Part shown: one piece after another, positions 26,996 through 35,118 of the stretch
Numbering within the stretch: the first letter of the stretch is position 1
How the letters are laid out: each line of letters begins with the position of its first letter
Assembly: GCA_016788295.1 (NCBI GenBank)
Contig: JAEUSY010000016.1
Coordinates: forward strand, 25,800 to 89,799
Length of the DNA: 64,000 nucleotides
Source of the DNA: Flavobacteriales bacterium
GTDB taxonomy: Bacteria > Bacteroidota > Bacteroidia > Flavobacteriales_F > PHOS-HE28
Reading direction: 5' to 3'
Position numbers and translations under genes: made by a program
Notes under the pieces: model-generated
Told to the model about the DNA's origin: nothing
What the model saw: only the letters and a program-made list of their open reading frames with translations
Databases searched by the model: none

Positions 26996-28963
26996 ATGAA
27001 GACGAATTTCGCCCTTGCCTGCTTTTTTGCCTTAGCGCTAACCACGACCAGTGCCGCACAGGACAAACTGGTTCGCGACTATGATTGGGCCGTTACTCCT
27101 ACGCTACACAGTGACGTGCATGTAAAGGATGCGCCCACCACCATCATCCGATCGGTCAGCATGATCGATTGGGAGGAGGAAGGCAATGCATTGAACGAAT
27201 ACTACTTGATGCACCAGATACGGCATATCGGTGCCGAAAGCGCTGTTGAGGACAATAACAAGATCTACATCCCCCTTAGCGATGTCATCGGCGTGGTCTC
27301 CAAGAAGGCCCGGGTGATCGACCCCACAGGCAAGGTGGTGACCCTTGTGGAAGATGATTTCAAGGTGGCCGAGGATGAGGAGGACCACCAGCGCTATCTC
27401 TATTTCGCCTTCAGCGGAGTGCAGGTGGGTAGCGAGATCGAATACCTGATCGTGCTGAAAAAGGAACCGACCATCCGTGGCGACCGCGAGATGTTACAGT
27501 ACTCCAGCCCTACGGTCATGCGCGAACTACACCTGATCACACCCAAACACCTGGTACTCGGCACCAAAGGGTACAACGGTGCGCCCGAGGCCGTATTCGA
27601 TTCGAGCCGGACCGATGTGCGCCACCTCTCTGTCACCGCCAAGGACATGAAAGGTCTTAAAAAGGAACACAGCGCTTATTATGCCACCAACGCCATGCAG
27701 ACGGCCTACAAGTTGGATGCGAACATCGCCCGGCAAACACGCGACTTCAGTTCATACGTGAACGCCACCAAGATGTACCACAGTGTGCTCTATCCGGCGG
27801 TGGACCCCAAGCTGCAGAAGGAATTGCGCAAATTGATCAAGGCAGCCGGTGTGGAGAAGGGCACCAATGACGAGGAAAAGGTGCGCTATATGGAGGACTA
27901 CCTGAAGACCAACTACAACTTGGTGACCTCGGGTGCCGGTGAACTGCGTGAACCCGCGTACATCATGAAGAAGAAAGTGATGAACAACGTGGGCGCCATG
28001 ATCATGACCGCCAGCCTGCTTACTGAAATGGGGATCGATCACCAAGTGGTGGTCACCAGCGATCGCCAGAGCTACAAGTTCGACAAGGACTTTGAATCAT
28101 ACCTGAGCCTGCAACGCGAGTTCATCTACTTCCCATCATTCAAGAAGTACATGGCCCCCACCGAATCGCAGTTGCGCGTGGGCTACATCCCGGCGGAGTA
28201 CATGGACAACCAGGGCCTCTTCATTCGCACGGTGGATGTGGGTGGAACCCGCACAGGCATTGGCAAGGTGAACTACATAGAACCCCTGACGGACGACAAG
28301 TGCATACACGACATCAAGGCCCGTGTCGACCTGGCCAGTGAACCTGGCAGTGCGGTGATCGAACTGGAGAACAGCCTCAGCGGCTACTACGCTCAGTTCC
28401 TGCAGCCATATTGGAGCCTGCTGGATGATGAGAACAAGGAGAAGCTCATGGACAGCATGGTGGGCTATGTCACTGACGACAGTGAATCGCATAAAGTGGA
28501 CGTGGAGGACTACGGCAGCATGAACTTCGGTGTAAAACCCGTGGTGATCAAGGTGAATGCCACCTCCACGCGCTTCCTGGAGAACGCAGGCGACAAGACC
28601 CTGTTCAAGATCGGGGAACTGATCGGCCCCCAGATGGAACTGTACGCCGACAAGGAACGCACCATGCCTGTTGACGACGATCATGCGCGCCGCTACATGC
28701 GAGTGATCACTGTTGTGCTGCCTGCGGGCACCAAGGTGGAGAACCTGGCATCACTGAAAATGGACCGCGATCTGGTACGTGATGGCAAGGAACTACTGCG
28801 TTTCCATTCGGACTACACGCTCGAGGGCAACACGCTTACGGTAACCGTGGAAGAGTTCTACAAGGTCTGCCAGATGCCGTTGAGCGAGTTCGAAGCCTAC
28901 CGTTCCGTGGTGAACGCGGCTGCCGACTTCAACAAGGTGACCTTGGTGCTCGCGAAGAACTGA
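26996..28963 (+). CDS. DUF3857/transglutaminase-like exported protein lacking the catalytic Cys
   Basis: A 655-residue paralogue-like partner of the preceding gene: signal peptide (MKTNFALACFFALALTTTSA), DUF3857-type N-terminal half (IRHIGAESAVEDNNKIYIPLSD, VGSEIEYLIVLKKEP) and a transglutaminase-like core around residues 290-420. At the place of the nucleophile, where DCKG is expected, the sequence is KVMNNVGAMIMTASLL, with no cysteine, and the histidine strand reads QREFIYFPSFKKY. It is therefore probably a structural or regulatory pseudoenzyme. ATG 26996, 2 bp after the previous stop, gives the signal peptide and implies one operon with the two genes before it. Confidence 0.85.
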   Translation: MKTNFALACFFALALTTTSAAQDKLVRDYDWAVTPTLHSDVHVKDAPTTIIRSVSMIDWEEEGNALNEYYLMHQIRHIGAESAVEDNNKIYIPLSDVIGVVSKKARVIDPTGKVVTLVEDDFKVAEDEEDHQRYLYFAFSGVQVGSEIEYLIVLKKEPTIRGDREMLQYSSPTVMRELHLITPKHLVLGTKGYNGAPEAVFDSSRTDVRHLSVTAKDMKGLKKEHSAYYATNAMQTAYKLDANIARQTRDFSSYVNATKMYHSVLYPAVDPKLQKELRKLIKAAGVEKGTNDEEKVRYMEDYLKTNYNLVTSGAGELREPAYIMKKKVMNNVGAMIMTASLLTEMGIDHQVVVTSDRQSYKFDKDFESYLSLQREFIYFPSFKKYMAPTESQLRVGYIPAEYMDNQGLFIRTVDVGGTRTGIGKVNYIEPLTDDKCIHDIKARVDLASEPGSAVIELENSLSGYYAQFLQPYWSLLDDENKEKLMDSMVGYVTDDSESHKVDVEDYGSMNFGVKPVVIKVNATSTRFLENAGDKTLFKIGELIGPQMELYADKERTMPVDDDHARRYMRVITVVLPAGTKVENLASLKMDRDLVRDGKELLRFHSDYTLEGNTLTVTVEEFYKVCQMPLSEFEAYRSVVNAAADFNKVTLVLAKN

Positions 28964-28978
28964 CCGGCCGCCCCATCC

Positions 28979-30013
28979 ATGATCGTTCCGCTGACCAGCG
29001 AGGCATTCCTGAATGCCAATGGTCCGATCATCGATGTCCGATCGCCGGGTGAATTCGCGCACGGCCATATCCCGGGCGCGTTCAACTTGCCACTGTTCGA
29101 CAATGCTGAACGCGCCATTATCGGCACCCTTTACAAGCAACAGGGCCGTGATGCGGCCATGCTCGAAGGCCTTCGGATCGTGGGTCCCAAACTGGCCGCT
29201 ATCGTGGAGCAATGCAGGGCGTGGGCACCGGAAGGGCGCGTAAGGCTGCACTGCTGGCGCGGTGGTGAGCGCAGTGGCAGTGTGGCCTGGCTACTGGATA
29301 AGACAGGGTTCACGCAAGTGCACGTGCTACGCGGTGGTTACAAGGATTTCAGGAACCACGTACGCATGAGTTTCGAGGCCGCTCGGGCGCTCTTTGTCCT
29401 GGGCGGATACACAGGTACTGGCAAGACCGAGACCTTGAGCCACCTGCGTGCGCTGGGCGCGCAGACCATCGACCTTGAAGGCATGGCACATCACAAGGGA
29501 TCATCGTACGGCGCCATTGGTGAGCAGCCACAACCCAGCACCGAGCACTTCGAGAACATGCTCTGGCAGGCGCTGGCCACCATGGACCCCGGTACGCCGA
29601 TCTGGCTGGAGGATGAGAGCCCGATGATCGGCCGAGTGCGCATACCCGATGCCTTGTTCGCACAGATGCGACAGGCGGTGCTCTATTTCGCCGATATGCC
29701 GTTGGAAGAGCGTGCTGCCCGCCTGGTGGTGGACTACGGGCGATATCCGAAGAACGAGCTCGAGGCCGCCACCAAGCGGATCGAAAAGCGATTGGGCCCA
29801 CAGCATTGCAAAGCGGCCTTGGAAGCCCTGGCCAATGACGACCTGCTGACCGTGGCCACCATTACACTGCGCTACTACGACAAGGCCTATTTGCGCGGTG
29901 CCGCTGAACGCCCCAAGGAAAAAGTGGTCCACATCCCCGCGACAGCGAGCGATCTTCGCGGACTGGCCACACGCCTTTTGCAACATGCCGCTGCCTCCTC
30001 CCCCCTCCTCTGA
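28979..30013 (+). CDS. mnmH: tRNA 2-selenouridine synthase
   Basis: This 344-residue enzyme (SelU/YbbB) converts 2-thiouridine at tRNA wobble position 34 to 2-selenouridine, using geranyl pyrophosphate and selenophosphate. The rhodanese domain (residues 1-125) has DVRSPGEF and the catalytic C92 in CWRGGERSGS; a P-loop GGYTGTGKT at 142-150 starts the C-terminal domain with LEDESPMIGR. Length is close to the usual 350-360. It starts 15 bp after the transglutaminase-like gene, and selD overlaps its last 29 bp, so the selenium pair is translationally coupled. Confidence 0.95.
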   Translation: MIVPLTSEAFLNANGPIIDVRSPGEFAHGHIPGAFNLPLFDNAERAIIGTLYKQQGRDAAMLEGLRIVGPKLAAIVEQCRAWAPEGRVRLHCWRGGERSGSVAWLLDKTGFTQVHVLRGGYKDFRNHVRMSFEAARALFVLGGYTGTGKTETLSHLRALGAQTIDLEGMAHHKGSSYGAIGEQPQPSTEHFENMLWQALATMDPGTPIWLEDESPMIGRVRIPDALFAQMRQAVLYFADMPLEERAARLVVDYGRYPKNELEAATKRIEKRLGPQHCKAALEALANDDLLTVATITLRYYDKAYLRGAAERPKEKVVHIPATASDLRGLATRLLQHAAASSPLL

Positions 30014-31046
30014 GCCCGTTCGACTAACGCAATACAGTCATGGTGCGGGCTGCGGTTGCAAGATCGCGCCGGCCGTGCTGGAGACCATTCTCCAGAGCGA
30101 TCTGGGCACATTCCCCGATCCGCGCTTGTTGGTGGGCTATGGCACACGCGATGATGCGGCCGTGTATGACATTGGCAATGGTCGCGCGCTGATCAGTACC
30201 ACCGACTTCTTCAGCCCCATTGTGGATGATGCCTTCGACTTCGGACGCATCGCCGCCACCAATGCTTTGAGCGATGTGTACGCCATGGGCGGTACCCCCC
30301 TGCTGGCGGTCGCCATTCTGGGCTGGCCTGTGGAGAAGCTCCCTGCGGAACTGGCCGCCCGCGTGATCGAAGGAGGCCGCGCGGCCTGCCATGCAGCGGG
30401 GATCGCTCTGGCGGGTGGGCACAGCATAGATGCACCTGAGCCGTTCTTCGGACTGGCCGTAACTGGCGAAGTGAAGGTGGAACACCTCAAGCGCAACGAC
30501 GGCGCCAAAGAGGGCGACGTGCTGGTGCTCACCAAACCCATTGGGGTGGGCATTCTGGCAACCGCACAGAAGCGGGGCGTGTTAATGCCCGAGCACGCCA
30601 CGATCGGCCGCGATCTGATGTGCCGATCGAACCGGATAGGCAGCCTGCTCGGCACGCAACGCGGCGTTCACGCGTTGACCGATGTAACTGGTTTCGGGCT
30701 GGGCGGTCATTTGCTCGAGCTCTGTCAGGGCGCGGGGTTGAATGCCATAGTGAACATGGACCAGTTGCCTGTGATCCCCGAGGCACGCACCTATCTGCAG
30801 AAGGGTTGCTATCCGGACGGGTCCTTCCGAAATTGGAAGAGCCTGAACACGCGGATCTCCGGTGCTTCGGACATGGAGCGCATGATGCTCCTGAGCGACC
30901 CACAGACCAGTGGAGGCTTGCTCGTGGCCGTTGCTCCTGGCGAACTGAAGAACGTGCTCGAACTTATCCAGAAGGAAAACCTCGAGGCAGCAGTGATCGG
31001 CACCATGACCGGGCCAGCGGAAGCGCCGACCATTACAGTTGTTTGA
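29985..31046 (+). CDS. selD: Selenide, water dikinase (selenophosphate synthetase)
   Basis: This 353-residue enzyme makes selenophosphate from selenide and ATP. The glycine-rich N-terminus QYSHGAGCGCK holds the active-site cysteine at residue 23, which is Cys and not selenocysteine, so the gene needs no recoding. DDAAVYDIG, TTDFFSPIVDD, NALSDVYAMGG and ALAGGHSIDAPEP are the ATP and metal-binding motifs of the AIR-synthase fold, and the C-terminus has LLSDPQTSGGLL. ATG 29985 is chosen because the product aligns from RLTQYSHGAG onward. It overlaps mnmH by 29 bp; no selA or selB is in the window. Confidence 0.96.
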   Translation: MPLPPPPSSEPVRLTQYSHGAGCGCKIAPAVLETILQSDLGTFPDPRLLVGYGTRDDAAVYDIGNGRALISTTDFFSPIVDDAFDFGRIAATNALSDVYAMGGTPLLAVAILGWPVEKLPAELAARVIEGGRAACHAAGIALAGGHSIDAPEPFFGLAVTGEVKVEHLKRNDGAKEGDVLVLTKPIGVGILATAQKRGVLMPEHATIGRDLMCRSNRIGSLLGTQRGVHALTDVTGFGLGGHLLELCQGAGLNAIVNMDQLPVIPEARTYLQKGCYPDGSFRNWKSLNTRISGASDMERMMLLSDPQTSGGLLVAVAPGELKNVLELIQKENLEAAVIGTMTGPAEAPTITVV

Positions 31047-31195
31047 TCGTCGAATTTCCAGTTTTTACGAACCAACGGATATCGACATCCGGCGTGTTGA
31101 TCAAGCCTTCTGATAGCGGCTACCATACTTCATTCGTATCCTAGATTTGCGCTTGAAATCCACCTTGCTCCGGTGCATGAAAAACAGCGATCATC

Positions 31196-31771
31196 ATGGC
31201 AAAAAGACGATTGAACGATAAGGACCTCAACGAATTGCTCGCGCAGTACCGCAGTGAACGACGTAGGCTCATCTTCCAACTGGATCGCGTACGGGAAGCG
31301 ATCGCAGATCTGAAAGGCCAACGCAGTGAGCCGGAAACAGACGATGAAGAGGCCCCGGTAAAAAGAGGGCCCGGCCGGCCGCGGAAGAACCCTGAAGAAA
31401 AGGCAACGCGCCGCAAGAAACCCGGTCGTCGCAAGAAGCGCACCATCAAGGACGGAGGTTATCGCCTGAGCGATTGGGACCAGATGGTGGTGAACGCCAT
31501 CACCAAGGCCAACCGGCTGCTGCCCAGAGAAGACCTGAAGTTGCAGGCCATGGCATGGGCACGCAAGAACGAGCCTCTGATGAAAGAACCCGAGATCGAG
31601 ATCAAGCTTACCCGCGTGCTCCAGAAGCTGAGCGGCAAGCGCGGCATTCTTGGCGCACATCGTTCGGGCCTGCGCCGCGGCTACCACTATGGCCTGAAGG
31701 ATTGGTTCTTTGCCTCCAGCGGCGCTCTGCGTAAGCAGCACTACGACAAGTTGGTCCTTTCCAAGGATTAG
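31196..31771 (+). CDS. AT-hook-containing putative DNA-binding protein
   Basis: A 191-residue basic protein. Residues 1-45 are a charged helix (LNELLAQYRSERRRLIFQLDRVREAIADLKG), then an AT-hook-like core KRGPGRPRKNP (about 57-67) and a Lys/Arg-rich stretch (RRKKPGRRKKRTIKDGG). The C-terminal half (YRLSDWDQMVVNAITKANRLLP ... KLSGKRGILGAHRSGLRRGYHYGLKDWF) is ordered-looking and matches a conserved Flavobacteriia family without assigned function. AT-hooks bind the minor groove of A/T-rich DNA, so a nucleoid or regulatory role is likely but unproven. A strong intrinsic terminator sits 24 bp after the stop. Confidence 0.8.
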   Translation: MAKRRLNDKDLNELLAQYRSERRRLIFQLDRVREAIADLKGQRSEPETDDEEAPVKRGPGRPRKNPEEKATRRKKPGRRKKRTIKDGGYRLSDWDQMVVNAITKANRLLPREDLKLQAMAWARKNEPLMKEPEIEIKLTRVLQKLSGKRGILGAHRSGLRRGYHYGLKDWFFASSGALRKQHYDKLVLSKD

Positions 31772-31794
31772 GCCGACACAGATCCAGAACGATG

Positions 31795-31823
31795 AAAAGG
31801 GAGCGCTGCGGCGCTCCCTTTTT
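31795..31823 (+). terminator. Intrinsic terminator after the AT-hook gene
   Basis: A perfect 12-bp stem (AAAAGGGAGCGC against GCGCTCCCTTTT) with a TGCG loop, followed by a T-run on the plus strand. It is the strongest rho-independent signal on the left half of the window. Confidence 0.88.
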
Positions 31824-31886
31824 GCTGCCATCGGTCATAGCTTGTTCGCTCGCGATGCGTGTAACTTGCCGACAACTCATTCGCCC

Positions 31887-32330
31887 ATGAACAACATCCT
31901 GGTCCCGATGGACTTCTCCGCTCCTGCAAAGGATGCGCTCACTTTGGCCATCTACTTCAGTACTACGCTGAAGGCCAAGATCTGGTTGGTGCATGTGGCC
32001 GCGCCCGATCCGGATTTCGTTGGCTTCAAGACCGGTCCGACATACATCCGCGAGCATCGTGCGGACATCCTGAAGCAGGAGCACGCCGACCTTCAAGCCA
32101 TGGCAAGGGATGCGGTCGAAAAAGGGGGCGACGCCGAAGCGTTGATGGTACAGGGCCCCACCACCGAGACCCTATTGGAAGAAGTGGAGCGGCTACAGAT
32201 CGATATGATCGTGATGGGGTCGCATGGCCGAAGTGGCCTTTACAAGGCCTTCGTTGGCAGCGTTAGCGAACAGGTTTTGGAAAAGAGCCCTGTACCGGTG
32301 CTCATCGTCCCATCAAAGGAACGTCCGTAA
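31887..32330 (+). CDS. Universal stress protein (UspA family)
   Basis: A 147-residue single-domain USP of the ATP-binding type: ILVPMDFSAPAKDAL at the N-terminus and the phosphate-binding signature MGSHGRSG followed by VGSVSEQVL (G-2X-G-9X-G-S/T pattern) near residues 110-130, ending in the strand VPVLIVP. Such proteins dimerise in the cytosol and respond to stress; the target is unknown. TAACTTGC lies 19 nt before ATG 31887. The PQQ-type dehydrogenase gene begins 3 bp after the stop, an unusual pairing of a stress protein with an exported enzyme. Confidence 0.9.
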   Translation: MNNILVPMDFSAPAKDALTLAIYFSTTLKAKIWLVHVAAPDPDFVGFKTGPTYIREHRADILKQEHADLQAMARDAVEKGGDAEALMVQGPTTETLLEEVERLQIDMIVMGSHGRSGLYKAFVGSVSEQVLEKSPVPVLIVPSKERP

Positions 32331-32333
32331 CGC

Positions 32334-33458
32334 ATGGCCCATCGTTCCTCACCATGGCTGGCACTGGTCCTGCTGGCATGTAGTGGTGCCGTATGTGTGC
32401 CCACCATCCGCGGAGGTGATCCCGCACTGAAGGACATAAAGCTCCCGGAAGGGTTCGTGATCGAGGTGTACGCGGAAGGCGTGACCAACGCGCGGGCCAT
32501 GTGCTGGGGCGATAAGGGCACCTTGTTCGTGGGCAGCCGAAGTGAAGGTGTGGTGCATGCCTTGCGTGATAAGGATGGTGATGGCCGTGCCGAAGAGCAT
32601 CACATCATTGCCAGGGGCCTGAACATGCCCGTGGGCGTGGCGTTCCGCAACGGCGACCTGTACATCAGTGCGGTGAACAGCATCCTGAAGCTCCCGGCCA
32701 TCGAGGACCACCTCTCAGAACCTCCAGCACCGGTTACGGTCACCGAACAATATCCGAGCGAGACCCACCACGGTTGGAAGTTCATCGCCTTTGGCCCGGA
32801 TGGTAAGCTGTATGTGCCTGTTGGTGCACCATGCAACATCTGCCTGAGCAAGGACAGCATCTACGCTTCCATCACACGGATCAACCCTGATGGCACAGGC
32901 CGCGAGGTGCTTGCCCATGGCGTGCGTAATACCGTCGGTTTCGACTGGCACCCCACCACCGGCGAATTGTGGTTCACGGACAATGGTCGCGATTGGCTGG
33001 GTGATGACAGCCCGGATTGTGAGCTCAACCGCTTGGCCACGAACGGTGCGCACTTCGGCTATCCCTTCTGCCATGCAGGTACGGTGAGCGACCCAGAGTT
33101 CGGCAAGCAACGATCGTGTTCAGAGTTCGTGCCACCCGCCGCTTTGCTCGGACCGCACACCGCCCCCTTGGGCATGCGCTTCTACACCGGTCAGCAGTTC
33201 CCGGCCAAATACAGTAACGCCATCTTCATTGCGCAACACGGCAGTTGGAACCGCAGCACGCCTGTGGGCTACAAATTGATGGTGGCCTTCCCGAACGCGG
33301 ATGGCACGACCACAACCGAGGAGTTCGCAACGGGCTGGCTGAACGGATCGAAGGCCTGGGGAAGACCCGTGGATGTGCTGGTGGCACCGGATGGCAGCCT
33401 GCTGGTGAGCGACGATGCAGCGGACATGATCTACCGCATCCGCTTCTTGGGTAAATGA
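32334..33458 (+). CDS. Exported PQQ-dependent sugar dehydrogenase-like protein
   Basis: A 374-residue propeller protein of the soluble sugar/sorbosone dehydrogenase family. The N-terminus MAHRSSPWLALVLLACSGAV is a signal sequence with a possible lipobox (LLAC). Blade motifs include GTLFVGSRSEG, GLNMPVGVAFRNGDLYIS, THHGWKFIAFGPDGKLYV, HGVRNTVGFDWHP and GWLNGSKAWGRPVDVLVAPDGSLLVSDD. A cysteine pair in GAPCNICLS and others (PDCEL, PFCHA) suggests disulfides or haem-independent metal binding. It differs from the 3.9-kb paralogue by lacking a T9SS tail. Co-transcription with the USP gene is likely (3-bp gap). Confidence 0.87.
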   Translation: MAHRSSPWLALVLLACSGAVCVPTIRGGDPALKDIKLPEGFVIEVYAEGVTNARAMCWGDKGTLFVGSRSEGVVHALRDKDGDGRAEEHHIIARGLNMPVGVAFRNGDLYISAVNSILKLPAIEDHLSEPPAPVTVTEQYPSETHHGWKFIAFGPDGKLYVPVGAPCNICLSKDSIYASITRINPDGTGREVLAHGVRNTVGFDWHPTTGELWFTDNGRDWLGDDSPDCELNRLATNGAHFGYPFCHAGTVSDPEFGKQRSCSEFVPPAALLGPHTAPLGMRFYTGQQFPAKYSNAIFIAQHGSWNRSTPVGYKLMVAFPNADGTTTTEEFATGWLNGSKAWGRPVDVLVAPDGSLLVSDDAADMIYRIRFLGK

Positions 33459-33512
33459 GCGTTCAGTCGGTCCCCGAATTCTTCTCGATGAACTCTAGTG
33501 CCCAGTGTCAAT

Positions 33513-33887
33513 TCAATGGGCGTCCACGGTATCGCAGCAAAGGGCCTCCTCGCTTCGACGCCTGCGCAGGTTGAGCACATGCCCGATAATGAGCCCGAGC
33601 GAGGCCGACATGCCCAGGTATCCGGCCCACTCGATCTCGTGCTCCAGGAACATGCTCAGCGCGAACACGGCCCAGACGGACCACAGAATGACCTCAAAGG
33701 TGCCAAGCGAACGGCCGGCCAACGCCGAGCGCAACGCCCATGCAGCCCAAGCCACGAACACCAGTTCCAACAAGGGGTGTGAGGCGAACGATGCACCCAA
33801 TGAAATGAACAAGGGCATGGCCAGGCAATGCACCAGGCACAGTCCTGAGTTCAGAATGCCCAAGTGGTCCTGGGTCAAAAAGCGCAT
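33513..33887 (-). CDS. MerC-domain membrane protein
   Basis: A 124-residue inner-membrane protein with four hydrophobic segments. The N-terminal LCLVHCLAMPLF has the paired cysteines of MerC-type mercury or metal transport proteins, and a terminal CCDTVDAH adds another pair. ATG 33887 places the N-terminus just before the first membrane helix (RFLTQDHLGILNSGLC). It follows the lipoprotein gene by 77 bp on the same strand, and that gene is divergent from a Fur-family regulator, so the setting points to zinc or another divalent metal and not necessarily to mercury; no merR, merA or merP is present. Confidence 0.85.
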   Translation of the reverse strand: MRFLTQDHLGILNSGLCLVHCLAMPLFISLGASFASHPLLELVFVAWAAWALRSALAGRSLGTFEVILWSVWAVFALSMFLEHEIEWAGYLGMSASLGLIIGHVLNLRRRRSEEALCCDTVDAH

Positions 33888-33964
33888 TTGAACAGGCTGG
33901 GTTGATCGGGCAAGGAAAAGTCCATCATGGACCGTTCCAAGTGCGGAGGATGCTCGCGCATGGA

Positions 33965-34543
33965 TCAATCAACGATCACCGGGAAAGTGACCTCGATGTC
34001 GGTCTCCCCACCAGCGTTCGTGATATCGCCGTTGATCACACCAGCAGCGGTCTTGTTGGGCTCATGGCGCAGTGTAACGGTGATCGTGCCTTCACCGGGA
34101 GCAGCCGTTGTCGCAAGATTGGCGAGACCAATGGGCTGTCCGTTGGCATCGGCATCAGCGTAGGTCACCAACAAGGTGGTTGCCACTGGCTGGAAGAAGA
34201 ACTGATGAGCGGTCCCTTCTTCCTCGATCTCGTTCGTTATCTCCTCCGGCGTTGAACCACTTTCGTTCAAGACCCGCAAGGACAGGTTGTAAGCACGGTT
34301 CGCAGGCAGTGTATCTCCGGTTATCACTGGAGCATTACCGCCATCGCCATCCAAGTCGGTAAAGCGCAGCTCGAAGATCTCGGTAGGCGTCTCTTGGTCC
34401 GTGAACGTGAGTATGAGCGTGGTGATGAGCTCCTCTTCGTTTGGCGGGGTCGGTGTTGGACTGGAGGTCTCGTCCTTCTTGCAGGCCATCAACAGGGATC
34501 CGAAGACAGCGATCATCAATAGGTTCTTGCGGGCGCTAAGCAT
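33965..34543 (-). CDS. Putative lipoprotein, Fur-locus partner
   Basis: A 192-residue lipoprotein: MLSARKNLLMIAVFGSLLMAC carries the lipobox LLMAC at residues 17-21, then KKDETSS and a Pro/Thr-rich linker. The mature domain is an acidic beta-sandwich (TTLILTFTDQETPTEIFELRFTDLDGDGG; late TITVTLRHEPNKTAAGVINGDI), a type often annotated as 'type 1 periplasmic binding fold' in Bacteroidota and seen beside TonB receptors. ATG 34543 is fixed by the lipobox. It is divergent from the Fur-family gene with a 102-bp shared control region containing two TGCAA-N5-TTGCA operators. Confidence 0.8.
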   Translation of the reverse strand: MLSARKNLLMIAVFGSLLMACKKDETSSPTPTPPNEEELITTLILTFTDQETPTEIFELRFTDLDGDGGNAPVITGDTLPANRAYNLSLRVLNESGSTPEEITNEIEEEGTAHQFFFQPVATTLLVTYADADANGQPIGLANLATTAAPGEGTITVTLRHEPNKTAAGVINGDITNAGGETDIEVTFPVIVD

Positions 34544-34575
34544 GGTCGTGGATGGTGTTTCTCTGGTTGTGCAAA

Positions 34576-34590
34576 TGCAACGACGTTGCA
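34576..34590. promoter_or_regulatory. Operator site 1 (TGCAA-N5-TTGCA)
   Basis: TGCAACG-A-CGTTGCA is a perfect 15-bp palindrome 33 bp upstream of the lipoprotein start, placed to control leftward transcription. Its half-site equals that of the second operator 38 bp away (centre to centre). Confidence 0.6.
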
Positions 34591-34609
34591 AATATGGGAC
34601 ACTTTTCTC

Positions 34610-34632
34610 TTCATGCAACACAATTGCATGAA
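34610..34632. promoter_or_regulatory. Operator site 2 with 9-bp arms
   Basis: TTCATGCAA-CACAA-TTGCATGAA is a 23-bp inverted repeat with perfect 9-bp arms and the same TGCAA-N5-TTGCA core as site 1. It ends 1 bp before the -7 box of the Fur-family gene, so binding would block that promoter, implying autoregulation. Confidence 0.65.
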
Positions 34633-34633
34633 T

Positions 34634-34641
34634 TAAGTTTG
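34634..34641 (+). promoter_or_regulatory. -7 box of the Fur-family gene
   Basis: TAAGTTTG matches TAnnTTTG exactly and ends 4 nt before the ATG at 34646, which predicts transcription starting at or very near the start codon. Confidence 0.6.
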
Positions 34642-34645
34642 CTGC

Positions 34646-35056
34646 ATGTCACTGGACGAACAATTGCGCTCTCACGGTCTTCGCGTGACCGGCATCCGTA
34701 GGGACGTGCTGGATCTACTGCAACGCAGCGATCGGGCATTGTCCCACGCCGATGTGGAAAGGGCCTTACCTGAACGTGCCGACCGGGTGACCTTGTTCCG
34801 TGTGCTCCAGTCGTTCGAAGATGCCGGCCTTGCCCATCGTGTGTTGGATGTGCAAGGCACTTCGCGCTATGCCTCCTGTTCAACTGAATGCGATGCACAT
34901 GCGCACCATGATGTACATGCACATTTCCGATGCACGGCCTGCAGCGGAGTGTTCTGCCTTGAACGTGTGGCCTTGCCCGAAGTGAACGTTCCGAAGGGCT
35001 TCACTGTGACCGCAAGCCGTTTAGAGTTGGAAGGGCGCTGCAGTAGTTGCGCCTGA
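34646..35056 (+). CDS. Fur-family metalloregulator (Fur/Zur type)
   Basis: A 136-residue dimeric repressor. The winged-helix domain (residues 1-75) contains HGLRVTGIRRDVLDLL and RVTLFRVLQSFEDAGL; the C-terminal domain holds the structural zinc site CTAC (C96, C99) with CSSC (C132, C135), and the histidine-rich AHAHHDVHAHF (85-94) is the regulatory metal site. It is shorter than classic Fur, like many Bacteroidota Fur-like proteins. I cannot assign Fe, Zn or another metal from sequence; the neighbouring MerC protein and lipoprotein make zinc a reasonable guess. Operator 2 overlaps its promoter. Confidence 0.9.
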   Translation: MSLDEQLRSHGLRVTGIRRDVLDLLQRSDRALSHADVERALPERADRVTLFRVLQSFEDAGLAHRVLDVQGTSRYASCSTECDAHAHHDVHAHFRCTACSGVFCLERVALPEVNVPKGFTVTASRLELEGRCSSCA

Positions 35057-35118
35057 ACATGATGGCGAGCCCTCATGGGGCCATCAACAAAAAGAGCCGA
35101 CGAACATGGGTCTTTGGA

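Noticed and set aside
29985..30080. Selenocysteine in SelD
   Set aside because: The active-site position is a TGC cysteine codon, not TGA.
33513..33887. A mercury-resistance operon
   Set aside because: Only a MerC-type protein is present; the adjoining regulator is of the Fur family and merA, merP and merR are missing.
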